Part shown: piece by piece, positions 36,164-45,800 of the stretch
Layout of the letters: each line of letters opens with the position of its first letter
How positions within the stretch are numbered: the first letter of the stretch is position 1
From: UBA12481 sp942493265
GTDB lineage: Bacteria > Bacteroidota > Bacteroidia > Bacteroidales > UBA12481
Reading direction: 5' to 3'
DNA length: 64,000 bases
NCBI GenBank assembly: GCA_942493265.1
Contig: OW818688.1
Span: 1,860,001 to 1,924,000 of the forward strand
Program-made: the position numbers and the translations under genes
The notes under the pieces: model-generated
Told to the model about the DNA's origin: nothing
Databases searched by the model: none
The model's input: the letters and a program-made list of their open reading frames with translations, nothing else

Positions 36164-37131
36164 AAAAATTACTGGCATCCATCGCACTTTTATTGATTCT
36201 CATGTTGATCTGTTTTGCCCAGGAATCCGACATTCCATTTCTCATAGGCCGGGTAAATGACAACGCACAAATCCTGACCGAAGAGACAAACACATTACTG
36301 AGCGACAGCATAAAAGCACATGAACTGCGCACCACCAACCAGATAGTGCTCCTGACCATTTCAACGCTTGGCGGGGAGAGCATCGAGGATTATGCCAACC
36401 GGGTTTTTAATGGCTGGAAACTGGGACAGAAAGGGAAGGACAACGGCATCCTGATTGTTGTGGCGCCGGACGACAGGCGCATGCGCATCGAGGTGGGATA
36501 TGGTCTGGAAAGCACCATGACCGATCTCATGGCAAACCGTATCATCCGGAACGTTATGGCGCCAAAATTCAAGGAGGGCGATTATAACGGTGGCATTACG
36601 GATGGCGTTATGGCCGTTATTGATGTTCTGCAAGGTGCCGATGCTGAGGATGTTGCCGATCTGGCCGGCATAGACGACGGTTCTTCAGGATCAGGTTTAT
36701 CGAATCTAGGGGATTCGGGCCTTTCGATTATGGAGCGGATCCTGATCGGAGCATTTATCTTCGGGATAATAGGGTTATTTACGGTTCTCGGACTGTTAAC
36801 CCCGGGAATGGGCTGGTTCCTGTACTTTTTTCTGATCCCTTTCTGGGCGATGTTCCCAATAGTGGTTTTGGGCACCACTGGCGCTTTTATTTGTTTTATC
36901 ATTTATGTCATCGGTTTCCCCACGGCAAAGCTGATCATCGGCAGGACCGCATGGTACAAGAAAGCCAATACGGATATGCGTACCAAGGGAAAAGCCTCGA
37001 TCGGGGGATTTGTTTTCAAGTCGGGAGGATCAGGCGGATCGTGGAGCTCCCGCAGCAGCGGTTCGTCGGGCGGAGGATTCTCCGGCGGAGGGGGATCTTC
37101 GGGCGGCGGAGGTTCGTCGGGCGGATGGTAA
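36160..37131 (+). CDS. TPM-domain protein with Gly/Ser-rich tail (YgcG-like)
   Basis: The 323-residue protein has a signal peptide, a periplasmic TPM domain at about 25-165 (RVNDNAQILTEETNTLLSD, NGILIVVAPDDRRMRIEVGYG), two or three membrane helices (about 195-270) and a 45-residue Gly/Ser-rich tail that ends in SSGGW. TPM-domain proteins of this architecture are thought to act in envelope maintenance; phosphatase activity has been shown only for plant relatives. It is coupled to the preceding gene by a 4-nt overlap. Confidence 0.83.
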   Translation: MKKLLASIALLLILMLICFAQESDIPFLIGRVNDNAQILTEETNTLLSDSIKAHELRTTNQIVLLTISTLGGESIEDYANRVFNGWKLGQKGKDNGILIVVAPDDRRMRIEVGYGLESTMTDLMANRIIRNVMAPKFKEGDYNGGITDGVMAVIDVLQGADAEDVADLAGIDDGSSGSGLSNLGDSGLSIMERILIGAFIFGIIGLFTVLGLLTPGMGWFLYFFLIPFWAMFPIVVLGTTGAFICFIIYVIGFPTAKLIIGRTAWYKKANTDMRTKGKASIGGFVFKSGGSGGSWSSRSSGSSGGGFSGGGGSSGGGGSSGGW

Positions 37132-37156
37132 AAGGGTCAAACCCAACCCATGGCCA

Positions 37157-37579
37157 TCAGTCAGTAAAAACAAAAGCCTTATTCCGTTGGCAGGTGCTGC
37201 ACCGGCCCACAACCACCCCTTCGTCGAAAAATCCGGGGATCCCCTGTTCTCCTTCAAACCGTTCGCACATACCGGCAACGAATCTCCTGTTACCGCACTC
37301 GCAGGCAGGCCGCTCCTCGCGGAGCCATTCGCGGTGTTCACCCGTAAAAGTAAACAACCGCCCGATGTATCCGCATGTGGCGCATTCCCCCCAGATGATG
37401 CCCTTGAAATCATGATCTTCCGAACCGTTGTGATGTTCGATCGTCAGCCTGAATTCGGAACCGTTGCAGGAATGGCATGTGAACAGATTGAAAATATGGT
37501 TGTCGTCGGGGTAGTTACCCGCGCCGATGCACTCTTTGGCAAATTCGTCCAATTCTCCAGCTGAGGCAGGCTCTTTCAT
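37157..37579 (-). CDS. Small protein with four CxxC-type pairs, putative zinc-binding, unknown function
   Basis: The 140-residue soluble protein contains four Cys pairs: CHSC (about 35-38), CATC (about 66-69), CECG (about 93-95) and CSTC near the C-terminus. The pattern predicts two zinc ribbons. No family was recognised. It follows the membrane-protein gene at 37587 by 7 bp on the same strand, so the two are probably co-transcribed. The long plus-strand frame here is a shadow. Confidence 0.6.
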   Translation of the reverse strand: MKEPASAGELDEFAKECIGAGNYPDDNHIFNLFTCHSCNGSEFRLTIEHHNGSEDHDFKGIIWGECATCGYIGRLFTFTGEHREWLREERPACECGNRRFVAGMCERFEGEQGIPGFFDEGVVVGRCSTCQRNKAFVFTD

Positions 37580-37586
37580 TGTATTC

Positions 37587-38168
37587 CTATTGTTTAAATA
37601 TCTGGTTGGCCAATATGCCCAATACCAGGCCTCCGATCATGCAAAATCCGGACAATGCCATGAGCAGGATGCCAAGGATTACATTAAGGAACGGCTGGCT
37701 TTCCCTGATCTGTATAAAATAATTGACGGGCTCGGCCTTTTTGGCTGGTATTCCATTGATCAATGCATTCTCCAATCCGGAAATGCTTGACCCTTCCGAC
37801 AGTTCGAGCCTGAACCTGCCAGCCGCCAGGCGAAACCGGAAGAGTTCCATCCTGGCTGTTCTGCCATTATTTGAATTTGGCCGGAATATCGAGGGGGTCA
37901 ATCCGGTTTTGTCTCCGGTTGATTCATTTATGATGATTGGCCTGAATTCATCCAGAGGTGCCTTCCTGAAATATTGTCCCTTGTGCCAGATTGAATAATG
38001 GCCGGGTTTTTCGATGACAAAACCGGCGGATTTTTGTGTATAGGGAATTTCAAGAATAATGTCGCCGCTGAAATTCTTTCTTACCAGTTTAATCGAGAAA
38101 AACAGGATGACAATCCCGGCGGGAATCAAACAAAAGAAAAGTATTTGCATAGTTTTGCGTTTTCTCAT
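37587..38168 (-). CDS. Two-helix membrane protein, unknown function
   Basis: The 193-residue protein has one membrane helix near the N-terminus (about 8-27, ILFFCLIPAGIVILFFSIKL) and one near the C-terminus (about 163-187, LNVILGILLMALSGFCMIGG). The 130 residues between are probably periplasmic beta structure. No family was recognised. It is upstream of the CxxC protein in the same transcription unit. Confidence 0.6.
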   Translation of the reverse strand: MRKRKTMQILFFCLIPAGIVILFFSIKLVRKNFSGDIILEIPYTQKSAGFVIEKPGHYSIWHKGQYFRKAPLDEFRPIIINESTGDKTGLTPSIFRPNSNNGRTARMELFRFRLAAGRFRLELSEGSSISGLENALINGIPAKKAEPVNYFIQIRESQPFLNVILGILLMALSGFCMIGGLVLGILANQIFKQ

Positions 38169-38301
38169 GATTTCATCGCGACTTCATGTCAGAAAAGCCG
38201 TATGAGGTAAAATTAAAAAAATGATCTGACCGGTGCATGGAATAAACGCACAGATTTTCCACTCTCCGGCGTCGAAGTTAACAAGTCCACAAAAGTTGGA
38301 C

Positions 38302-38359
38302 AGTTTGATTCCTAGTCCCTCAAAGAATTCAGACCGGTATCCGCCATATTATTTGTCGG
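38302..38359. repeat. 58-nt repeat, copy 1 (near the hepT remnant)
   Basis: The stretch from AGTTTGATTCCTAGTCCC to TTATTTGTCGG matches 53918-53975 at 54 of 58 positions, in the same orientation. The second copy starts in the last codons of fic. Flanking bases do not match. The rest of 38169-38446 shows no gene. Confidence 0.85.
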
Positions 38360-38446
38360 ATAGTTGGCGCCGATGAAAATAGCATCATAAGCCGGTTGGT
38401 TCGACTCCATTATGTCCACTCTGGGAGAGTGACAAGATAACTAAAT

Positions 38447-38623
38447 ATGATACAGATGTACTTACTAATTATTGGCGAAGCGATTAATCATATTCTCAAA
38501 AAGGACAAAAACTTTGCACTAGAGAACGCACATAAAATTATTGGAACACGGAATCGGATAGCCCACGGATACGATCAGTTTACATTTATCACAGGAGTAG
38601 GCGGTTGGCACATTTTTCACTAA
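38447..38623 (+). pseudogene. HepT-like (DUF86, HEPN) toxin remnant
   Basis: A 58-codon frame reads LLIIGEAINHILKK and, after 16 residues, IIGTRNRIAHGYD. This is the C-terminal half of HepT/DUF86 HEPN RNases, and the R-N-x-x-x-H active motif (RNRIAH) is present. The N-terminal half with its helices and the partner nucleotidyltransferase gene (mntA) are missing, and the end (GVGGWHIFH) is foreign. It is a broken toxin-antitoxin locus. It overlaps the end of the convergent DUF2007 gene by 4 nt. Confidence 0.7.
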
Positions 38624-38874
38624 TCGCCACTTTTATTTTCCTGTCCGTTAAAGGCTTTTACTATATCCCGGGCTTCGGTCAGGTCGGATTCCATGATCAT
38701 TACCTTGACCCCTGACGCCTGGATCGGGTCGTAGAGGTATGAAGTAGCCACCGTGTTTCTAACAAATGATTGGATCCCGGCGTCGGTCAGCATACTGTGA
38801 ATCAATTCGGCTTCCCACAGAGTGCCTGAAAAGAGCTCGATCACCTGGGTATGATCCTGGTTGATTTTGTTCAT
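38620..38874 (-). CDS. DUF2007-type small protein (putative signal-transducing)
   Basis: The 84-residue protein has the pattern of DUF2007: an N-terminal strand (VIELFSGTLWEAELIHSML), a DAGIQSFVRN turn and a late VKVMIMESDLTEARDIVKAF strand-helix. The fold is related to ferredoxin-like and PII-type proteins, but no ligand is known. Confidence 0.75.
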   Translation of the reverse strand: MNKINQDHTQVIELFSGTLWEAELIHSMLTDAGIQSFVRNTVATSYLYDPIQASGVKVMIMESDLTEARDIVKAFNGQENKSGD

Positions 38875-39037
38875 TTGGATTTTTGTTAAAACTTTAAGCT
38901 AAGTTACGTGTTGTTAATTACATATGCTCAACTAAAAATTGGATCGGGTTTGCACCTGTTGCCCTAATAAACTATCAGACTCGAAATGTTTGTTCAGGTA
39001 TTGGTCTCAGCATGAGATGGTAGCGGATTGATGCGCA

Positions 39038-40489
39038 TTATTCATCCTGATCAAAGTTTTTATGAAATACCGTTGAATCCCTCACAGGCTTCATCAGCTG
39101 CGGGATAGGCTTGTCTACAAAACCAGCCGGCCGGGTATTACGTCCTTCACGTCCCATGTCGCCCAGGTCTTCGCTGGCTGAACGGGCATAATCCAAAAGT
39201 TTTGCCACGATATCCGGGTGACTTGTGGAAACGTCATGCTCCTCGCTGATATCTGCCGAAAGGTCGACCAGTTTCAGCTCACGGCCCGGCTGGAAGGTGC
39301 CCCGGTGAATGCTTTTATACATGGAATCGAGGGGCAGCAGCAGTTTCCATGTCCCCGATCTTATTGCCTGAAGCTGTTCCAACTGATAGTAGTAGAAAAC
39401 TTCTGTTGGTGAAGGCGCCCCTTCAACGGTCATCAGGTTGATGATATCGTGCCCGTCGATGATCCGGTTATCCGGATATTCAAATCCGACCAGGTGTGCG
39501 AGCGTTGGAACGATATCCATGGTGGTTGCCAGTTCCGGGGTGGTCCTGCCGCCGGGGATCTGCGCCGGCCATTTCATTATGCAGGGCTCGCGCATTCCCC
39601 CTTCCTGGGTACTTCCCTTCCAGCCCGAAAGTGGGGCATTGCTCGCTCCCGGGATCCGGGGGGCTCCATTGTCAGATGTGAAGATCACCAGGGTGTTTTT
39701 ATCCAATCCGTTAGATTTAAGGTACGCGTTGATCTGGCCAACCGACCAGTCCATCTCCTCCACTGCATCACCAAAGATTCCGTTATTGGATTTGCCACGG
39801 AAGGCATCGCTGGCATGCAGCGGATCATGCACCATCGCATGCGGCAGGTAAATGAAGAACGTCCGGTCTTTATTTTCTCCGATGAAACGGATGGCTTCTT
39901 CGGTATACCTTCGGGTGAGGGTATTCTGGTCGGCAGGGGCCTCGATCACCTCTTCACCACGCATCAGGGGCACCGGGCACCAGCTGTAAGTCATGTCGTT
40001 GCTGTATGGTATTCCGAAGTACTCGTCGAATCCCTGCCGGGTGGGCAGGAACGGCGCCTGGTCACCCAGGTGCCATTTGCCGATACAGGCGGTGGCATAT
40101 CCTTTGCTTTTAAGAATCTCGGCCAGGGTGATCTCGTCGGGGTTCAGTCCCTTATGTGATGCTCCAAACAGCACCTGCCGTCCAACCATGCCGAAGGGAC
40201 GGGCATTCACATGCATGTTGACCCGTCGTGGGTAACAGCCGGTCATCAGGCTGGCCCGGGATGGACTGCTTACCCCGCTGGAAGCATAAAAATCGGTAAA
40301 CCGAAGTCCCTCGGAGGCCATGCGGTCGATGTTCGGCGTCCTGTTTTTTTCTGAACCATAACAGGCCAGGTCGCCGTAGCCCATGTCATCGGCAAAGATG
40401 ATGATCACATTGGGCAGGGTCTGCCTGCCACAGCGCACATTCAGCAGAAAGAAGCCGAGTAATACAAATAGAAATACTTTTCTTTTCAT
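39038..40489 (-). CDS. Serine-type S1-family sulfatase, exported
   Basis: The 483-residue protein has an N-terminal signal (possible lipobox NVRC, Cys20) and a sulfatase fold: metal site FADDMGYGD (about 32-40), the activation motif SSPSRASLMTG (Ser74-x-Pro76-x-Arg78) and later IFTSDNGAP. The formylglycine would be made from Ser74, not Cys, which needs an anSME-type radical-SAM maturase encoded elsewhere. It lies 45 bp after a GH106-like enzyme and probably shares its transcript, which suggests removal of sulfate from a rhamnose-containing glycan. Substrate cannot be told from the sequence. Confidence 0.9.
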   Translation of the reverse strand: MKRKVFLFVLLGFFLLNVRCGRQTLPNVIIIFADDMGYGDLACYGSEKNRTPNIDRMASEGLRFTDFYASSGVSSPSRASLMTGCYPRRVNMHVNARPFGMVGRQVLFGASHKGLNPDEITLAEILKSKGYATACIGKWHLGDQAPFLPTRQGFDEYFGIPYSNDMTYSWCPVPLMRGEEVIEAPADQNTLTRRYTEEAIRFIGENKDRTFFIYLPHAMVHDPLHASDAFRGKSNNGIFGDAVEEMDWSVGQINAYLKSNGLDKNTLVIFTSDNGAPRIPGASNAPLSGWKGSTQEGGMREPCIMKWPAQIPGGRTTPELATTMDIVPTLAHLVGFEYPDNRIIDGHDIINLMTVEGAPSPTEVFYYYQLEQLQAIRSGTWKLLLPLDSMYKSIHRGTFQPGRELKLVDLSADISEEHDVSTSHPDIVAKLLDYARSASEDLGDMGREGRNTRPAGFVDKPIPQLMKPVRDSTVFHKNFDQDE

Positions 40490-40534
40490 TGGATTGCCCC
40501 CGCATCATTATTGAGCATTTTTATAACTTTCAGT

Positions 40535-43345
40535 TTAATATTTCAAAACGACGGGTCCCGATAAACCATTAGAAATCAGATCCCTTTTCCCGTTCCAGCG
40601 TTTTGCCTCAACAAGGTCCAAACTTCTGCAATAATTGAATAATAGGGTGGTATAAATGATTTCGATTTCATTGGTTCCTGTTCTCAGACAAGAGTCAATA
40701 TTGTAATCATGAAGGCCGTACCATCTGCTGCCCAAATTGGTTCCGTTCATGATTATCTGTGTAACCCCATCATTCACCTCTCCTAAGCTTAAGCGATTAA
40801 ATTTTGAGTCAGTTAATTCAAAATTAGTCCTATAGATAGCTTTCCCCGCAAAGTTGCGGATAGCCGGATCCTCTGATTCTTTGAAGTCTGTCAATTCTTT
40901 AAATTGTCGGGTAAATGGTTTGCCCTCAACAGGGTGAAACTCAACATTCCATTCAGGTTCTAATTTTAACGTAACCACCCGGGCTGGCTCCGGTTGATTA
41001 ATCATTTTATTATCAGAATCATTAGTCGGTTCCAGAATTAGAAAAAAACTCTCCAGGGGATTAAGCTCAATTTCCACTGTGTTATGAGCAAATCCCATCC
41101 TGGTAACTCTGCCATTTTCGGGATTCCAATTCCAAAGTGACTTTCCTTTCAAATCCATGGATAATTCCGATTTAACGGCGCTTCTTCGGTTCGTGTTGGT
41201 GATGAAAAAGAGATCCCGGTTATTGAATTTATGATGGATCTGATACAGGGATTTGTTGGGTTGATGGACCAGGATATCGGGTTTGTGTCCGGCATTATTG
41301 AAGAGCTGACCTGTCCAGACGGTGAGATCTGTTCCTTTTTCGGGTGCATCAACAACGGTTACCTGATGTTTAACTGATGTCCATCTGGCCAAATACCTTT
41401 GGATGGTTTCATTGTTTTCGATGCCTTTCAGTGAACTGGTCCGGATCATGCCCGGATCAACTATGATCAGTTTACCTCCCTGAGCAACAAAGCTGTCAAT
41501 TGCCTGAGCAGTTTTCAATTCCAGACTTTTTATGCTTGCCAAAATCAGGGTATTATAACCCATAGGTCCATATTTCAACTGCCCTTTTTCGGCAGTTGAT
41601 TCCTGAAGTACCCGCTCATTTACATAATCGCATGAACTTCCATTTTGGCTGATGCCCTGCCAGAGTTCGAACACATACCAGGGTTCCGTATGAAATGGCT
41701 GACGGATAAGGCCATGCATACTCCAGTTATCGGCCTCGGGAGGTAATATGGCGATATCAATCACCGGATCTGACTTTTGGAGGACTGCGGATACCCTGGC
41801 ATCATAATCAATCCATTTCTTAAAATGGGGCCACAGGGTATTGTGTTCACTAAAATAGGTTCCATATCTCACCCAGCCTGGAAAACCCGCTTCCGGGGGC
41901 GAATAATTGAAGCCGTGTAATACGGAATGGGTAATACCGGTAATAAAATTCATATCCCCGGCCTGCTTGATTGTTGAGAGTGAAGTCTGAAAGACACCCG
42001 CAGTATTGGTCATAGCCTCGCAGCTGATTATTTCCTTTCCCCTCAGATGTCCGGCTGATGAGGCATACTTATTCCAGATCATGTAGCCATGCACTTTGCT
42101 CCAGGTGAAATAGTCCTCATCCTCAGGTTTTGTTCCCTGCGAGTAAAACCAATTGTTGCTCTCCGGGATATCCACCTGCATGTAGCCATCCAGAATACCA
42201 ATCAGCCAGGGTATCCCGTATGCCTGGTATCGGCACAGGAGCCCATGATCGGTACAGAATTTCTGAAAAGTTGCTGTAAATCTTTCGTGAAACAGGTCAA
42301 CCAGGGTTCTGGTATAATCGTACCGAACCCGTAAGATGCTGTCCATAAAAATTTTATCGGCAATTGGGAAAGGGTAGGGATCCTGTTCATAATAGAGAAC
42401 AAATGGCAGGTAAGGATCAAAAGAATACCCGCAACGTTTCAGGAATTCACTTTCAAAATCGTGGCACCAGTTTGATCCTGCCAACTCCATGCTATCGGCA
42501 AATAAGGCTCTGATCAGCTGAGCGAGCGGGATGCCAAGCTCCTTTTCGATTTCCAGTAATCTGTTTAGGAAGGCTTGAACGACCTCAGGATTAAAATGAT
42601 CCATTGTTGGACCTTCCGCTCCGGGTGTTCCGTGTACAACCTCCCGGTATCCCTTTTGCAGGACTCCCCAGGCCAGGCGATAAGAACCCTTCGGAACCCA
42701 GATAATCAGATCAGAATCGGATCTGTTCGTACTAATATTTATGATTTGGTCAGTTGAGCTTATATTATCGGGAATCAAACGAATGAATGCTAATTTTCGA
42801 GGGGAGTGCCTTTCCAGGGAATCGCTCAGATATTCTGCAGGCAGATCGTTTTCCAACTCCCTGGCGGTAATTCTGAATTCCAGGGGTCCTTCAAGATCTT
42901 TATAATTAACAGCCATTCTTTCGATAGTCTGATCCGGTTTTAGGAATTTCCCTCCGAATGGCCATCCCGAACCGACCAGCAGATCTGCAATCATCCCCCT
43001 TTCCTGTGCGCCGAGGCAGGCTGCTTTCAGGACCTGAATCCATTGGGAGCTAAGCCATTCCAGTTGTTGCTGCTCAGGTTCCCCGGTGACTGGCGGCATC
43101 TTTATCGGATTGATTTCCACACCGCCAAATCCGGCGCTCTGCAGCAGGTCGAGCTCACGCAACACCTCTTTTTCATTTACCCGGTTCCCATTCCACCACC
43201 ACCTGACAAATGCCCTTGTGCTGGCCGGAGGATTTGAAAAGGCTTCCAGTAGTTTATCCTCCTGTTGCTGTGCCATCACAGGATAAGTGCCAATCAGCAG
43301 GTAGCCCAGAATGACAGTCGAAAGAATTTTGCACCGGGTACGCAT
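40535..43345 (-). CDS. GH106-like glycoside hydrolase, exported
   Basis: The 936-residue protein has a signal peptide (LIGTYPVMAQ) and the family N-terminus NPPASTRAFVRWWWNGNRV followed by LDLLQSAGFGGVEIN, which parallels the other GH106 protein in the window (15082-18093). GSGWPFGGKFL matches the GSGPGWAGSGGPWV segment there. The C-terminus is a beta-sandwich (NGTNLGSRWYGLHDYNI). Overall similarity is low, so the two may act on different linkages. It is the first gene of an operon with the sulfatase. Confidence 0.75.
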   Translation of the reverse strand: MRTRCKILSTVILGYLLIGTYPVMAQQQEDKLLEAFSNPPASTRAFVRWWWNGNRVNEKEVLRELDLLQSAGFGGVEINPIKMPPVTGEPEQQQLEWLSSQWIQVLKAACLGAQERGMIADLLVGSGWPFGGKFLKPDQTIERMAVNYKDLEGPLEFRITARELENDLPAEYLSDSLERHSPRKLAFIRLIPDNISSTDQIINISTNRSDSDLIIWVPKGSYRLAWGVLQKGYREVVHGTPGAEGPTMDHFNPEVVQAFLNRLLEIEKELGIPLAQLIRALFADSMELAGSNWCHDFESEFLKRCGYSFDPYLPFVLYYEQDPYPFPIADKIFMDSILRVRYDYTRTLVDLFHERFTATFQKFCTDHGLLCRYQAYGIPWLIGILDGYMQVDIPESNNWFYSQGTKPEDEDYFTWSKVHGYMIWNKYASSAGHLRGKEIISCEAMTNTAGVFQTSLSTIKQAGDMNFITGITHSVLHGFNYSPPEAGFPGWVRYGTYFSEHNTLWPHFKKWIDYDARVSAVLQKSDPVIDIAILPPEADNWSMHGLIRQPFHTEPWYVFELWQGISQNGSSCDYVNERVLQESTAEKGQLKYGPMGYNTLILASIKSLELKTAQAIDSFVAQGGKLIIVDPGMIRTSSLKGIENNETIQRYLARWTSVKHQVTVVDAPEKGTDLTVWTGQLFNNAGHKPDILVHQPNKSLYQIHHKFNNRDLFFITNTNRRSAVKSELSMDLKGKSLWNWNPENGRVTRMGFAHNTVEIELNPLESFFLILEPTNDSDNKMINQPEPARVVTLKLEPEWNVEFHPVEGKPFTRQFKELTDFKESEDPAIRNFAGKAIYRTNFELTDSKFNRLSLGEVNDGVTQIIMNGTNLGSRWYGLHDYNIDSCLRTGTNEIEIIYTTLLFNYCRSLDLVEAKRWNGKRDLISNGLSGPVVLKY

Positions 43346-43413
43346 GAGTTTTTCTTTCTAAATGTAAGGCTTAGATAGAATTTATATGTCCATCAAATTG
43401 ATAGGATTGAATA

Positions 43414-45414
43414 CTAAGTTGATGTATCAGACCCTGCAGGCATGAGGGGTTGCATTCTTACCGGCATCTCTAAGGAAACAACTGAAAATGAATTATCAAA
43501 ACGCTGCACCACAATAGCGAAACACAGAGAAACAGGTATAATATCTTTCCTCCTGAAGAGGAGGATTTTAGGGCCTTGATGGTATAGAACCATGAAAAAA
43601 GTGTGCCGGCAAGAGTAAAAAAAGGACAGGAACACAACCGCCCTGGCTTCATTCACTAAACCAACTAAAACCAGTGAACCATGATTGTTTCCGGTTTTCA
43701 CGATTAACCAAATTAAACCCGAAAAAAGCAGTAAGGTCAACAGGGCGGTAATCCTGGTAACAATATTCCGGATTCGTAACCGAGGATTGGATTTGTCGCT
43801 TGTCTTTTTGAACAGGTTTATTAATGCTGAAACAATCGATATGATAAAACTCAAAACTAATACTGCAATACCGCCGAGCAGATACCATCGCCTTTCCATT
43901 AACATTTGCTGTCCCATGGTAGCTACGCGGGGATTGTAATACATTTTTGTTACCCAGTTGATGGGATTTGCTTCCATTTTTTCAATACAATCAGATCCAG
44001 GGGCTGCCAAGGGATCATTCAAAAAGTTAAGTGCGATGCTTTTGGCACATTCCGTATTACGTGTCAGAGCATGTCCCCGGCCCGGAAATTCAAACAGAAA
44101 GCTATTGGGTAATGATTGCTTTAATAATGTTGCATTAACGGGGGGAGTAATCGGGTCAACACTTCCTACCATAATAATGGAAGGTATTTCACTGACTACA
44201 GCACGTGTTTCAAGTGAGTCCTGGCTGATGAAATTAATCTTTTTAACCATCAGGTTTTCACTGTCGAAATAATTTAAGGCGTCGTGCAAGGGATCATCCG
44301 GTTCTGTGTGAAAGTCACTTAAAATAAGTCCATTGTCATATTTCACAACCGTTACAAACATAACATCCGATGTACCATGGATGTTATCTTCAAACTTAGG
44401 AAGGAGATTTTTAAAAATCTCTGTATTTCTTTCTTCGATTCCTTTAATCAACCAGGGGAGAATGGGATAAAAACCCGGATCATAAAGCAATTGCTGAACG
44501 ATCAGGTGCATGTCTTGAAAGTTTATATATCCAAAGCCATCCGGACCCTTTATATAATCAACTGACAGGGGCTTATCTTTCAAAGAATTCATAGCATTGT
44601 AAAACCGTTCCTCCAGATCAGGAAAAGCATTATTGCATGCGGGGTTTTCTATGCAGGCATCGAAAAATGCTTTAAGTGAGCGCTGATATTTTACGACCTC
44701 ATCTCCCCAATCCGGAAAGCCCATGGGGACAGGTGAGTCAAGGATGACACAACGAATTGACCCGGGAAAATCGCGCATATAAGTTTGAGCAACCCTTGTG
44801 CCATATGAAATTCCCCACAAATTCCAATGTTCGATGCCCAGGGCAATTCGCAGCATTTCAAGGTCTTTTACAACTGCGGCAGAATTGTATTTGTTTAAGT
44901 TTATTCCATCTGCCATCAGTTTCTTAAAGCGATCTGAAAGCTGCCTTAACGTTTTCTCTGTTGCTTCAGCGGGAGTGAGGTTTTCAGCTATAATTTGAAA
45001 TAGTTCTTCCTGGAATTCCGGGCAAAATGCCGGCTCTGAAAACCCGATTCCACGATAGTCCATCAATATAATATCACGATTTTGGCTGAAAGGATGATTT
45101 TTGAAGGCATTAATCCTGGCAGATAAAAGTGCTTTTGAACCGGGGCCACCGGTCAGATGAATGATTGGATCCGTTTGGGGGTTGGCATTTGCAGATTTTA
45201 TCAATACAAATGCAAGCTTCAGTAGCCGACCATCAGGATTTTCATGATTTTCGGGTACTTTGAGAAAACCAAATTGAATTCTGGGGTCATCCTTTAAGGA
45301 CTGACAATCTTCAAGAATACAATCCGAGTATTCAATTACCGGCTTAAAAACCTGTGCTGAAACGGGCAGTGCTGAAAACACCGCCAACAAAATGTAAAGT
45401 AATGTATTTTTCAT
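43414..45414 (-). CDS. TAP-like alpha/beta hydrolase with C-terminal membrane domain, probable frameshift
   Basis: Read from the ATG at 45414 the product has 666 residues with a signal peptide (ALPVSA). It shows HLTGGPGSKA (oxyanion region, about 86-95), the nucleophile motif GISYGT (Ser203), and a late VDPITPP and GRGHALTRN with the acid and His of the triad, as in S33 peptidases. A C-terminal part with about four helices starts near residue 510. At the seven-base A run 43617-43623 the reading frame seems to change. Beyond it, another frame continues with a hydrophobic, membrane-like sequence (LAGTLFSWFYTIKAL, then ILYLFLCVSLLWCS) to a stop at 43470, while the listed frame becomes Arg/His/Pro rich. 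One base less in the run would restore that frame. This could be a sequencing error, a real mutation or phase variation. Confidence 0.8.
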   Translation of the reverse strand: MKNTLLYILLAVFSALPVSAQVFKPVIEYSDCILEDCQSLKDDPRIQFGFLKVPENHENPDGRLLKLAFVLIKSANANPQTDPIIHLTGGPGSKALLSARINAFKNHPFSQNRDIILMDYRGIGFSEPAFCPEFQEELFQIIAENLTPAEATEKTLRQLSDRFKKLMADGINLNKYNSAAVVKDLEMLRIALGIEHWNLWGISYGTRVAQTYMRDFPGSIRCVILDSPVPMGFPDWGDEVVKYQRSLKAFFDACIENPACNNAFPDLEERFYNAMNSLKDKPLSVDYIKGPDGFGYINFQDMHLIVQQLLYDPGFYPILPWLIKGIEERNTEIFKNLLPKFEDNIHGTSDVMFVTVVKYDNGLILSDFHTEPDDPLHDALNYFDSENLMVKKINFISQDSLETRAVVSEIPSIIMVGSVDPITPPVNATLLKQSLPNSFLFEFPGRGHALTRNTECAKSIALNFLNDPLAAPGSDCIEKMEANPINWVTKMYYNPRVATMGQQMLMERRWYLLGGIAVLVLSFIISIVSALINLFKKTSDKSNPRLRIRNIVTRITALLTLLLFSGLIWLIVKTGNNHGSLVLVGLVNEARAVVFLSFFYSCRHTFFMVLYHQGPKILLFRRKDIIPVSLCFAIVVQRFDNSFSVVSLEMPVRMQPLMPAGSDTST

Positions 45415-45800
45415 TTTGGGTAGATTTTGATATTTGGTGAAGGTGATTTCATTAATAAGGGGCACTGAAAATACCCGACCGATACCTATGTTGTCCTTCT
45501 GGCGGCAGCTGATGAAAATGCGGTATTCGAAACCCGGCAGGATGGATGACATTTTTCGGGAATTAGGTCATTACTACCAAAGGTACAGAACTTTAGAATA
45601 TAAAACCCAAACGGATGATCTCTTACTTGAAACCACTTCAGGACACTTATTTCCCTGGGTCATCAATTACCGAAGGATGGTGAATTTTGTTTTGTTAGTT
45701 GAGTAACAAAGTTTTAACTTTATAGGAATGTTCCATCACAGTGGCTAGAAGTTAGCCGGAAGAAACACCTTGTCAGATATTCAATCAAAAAATAAGATGA

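Noticed and set aside
37010..37564. 184-codon plus-strand frame after the TPM gene
   Set aside because: It overlaps the Gly/Ser tail of the TPM gene in another frame and the minus-strand CxxC gene; it has no signal of its own.
45434..45706. 90-codon plus-strand frame
   Set aside because: Starts inside the 5' region of the minus-strand hydrolase gene, with no family, no promoter box and mixed composition.
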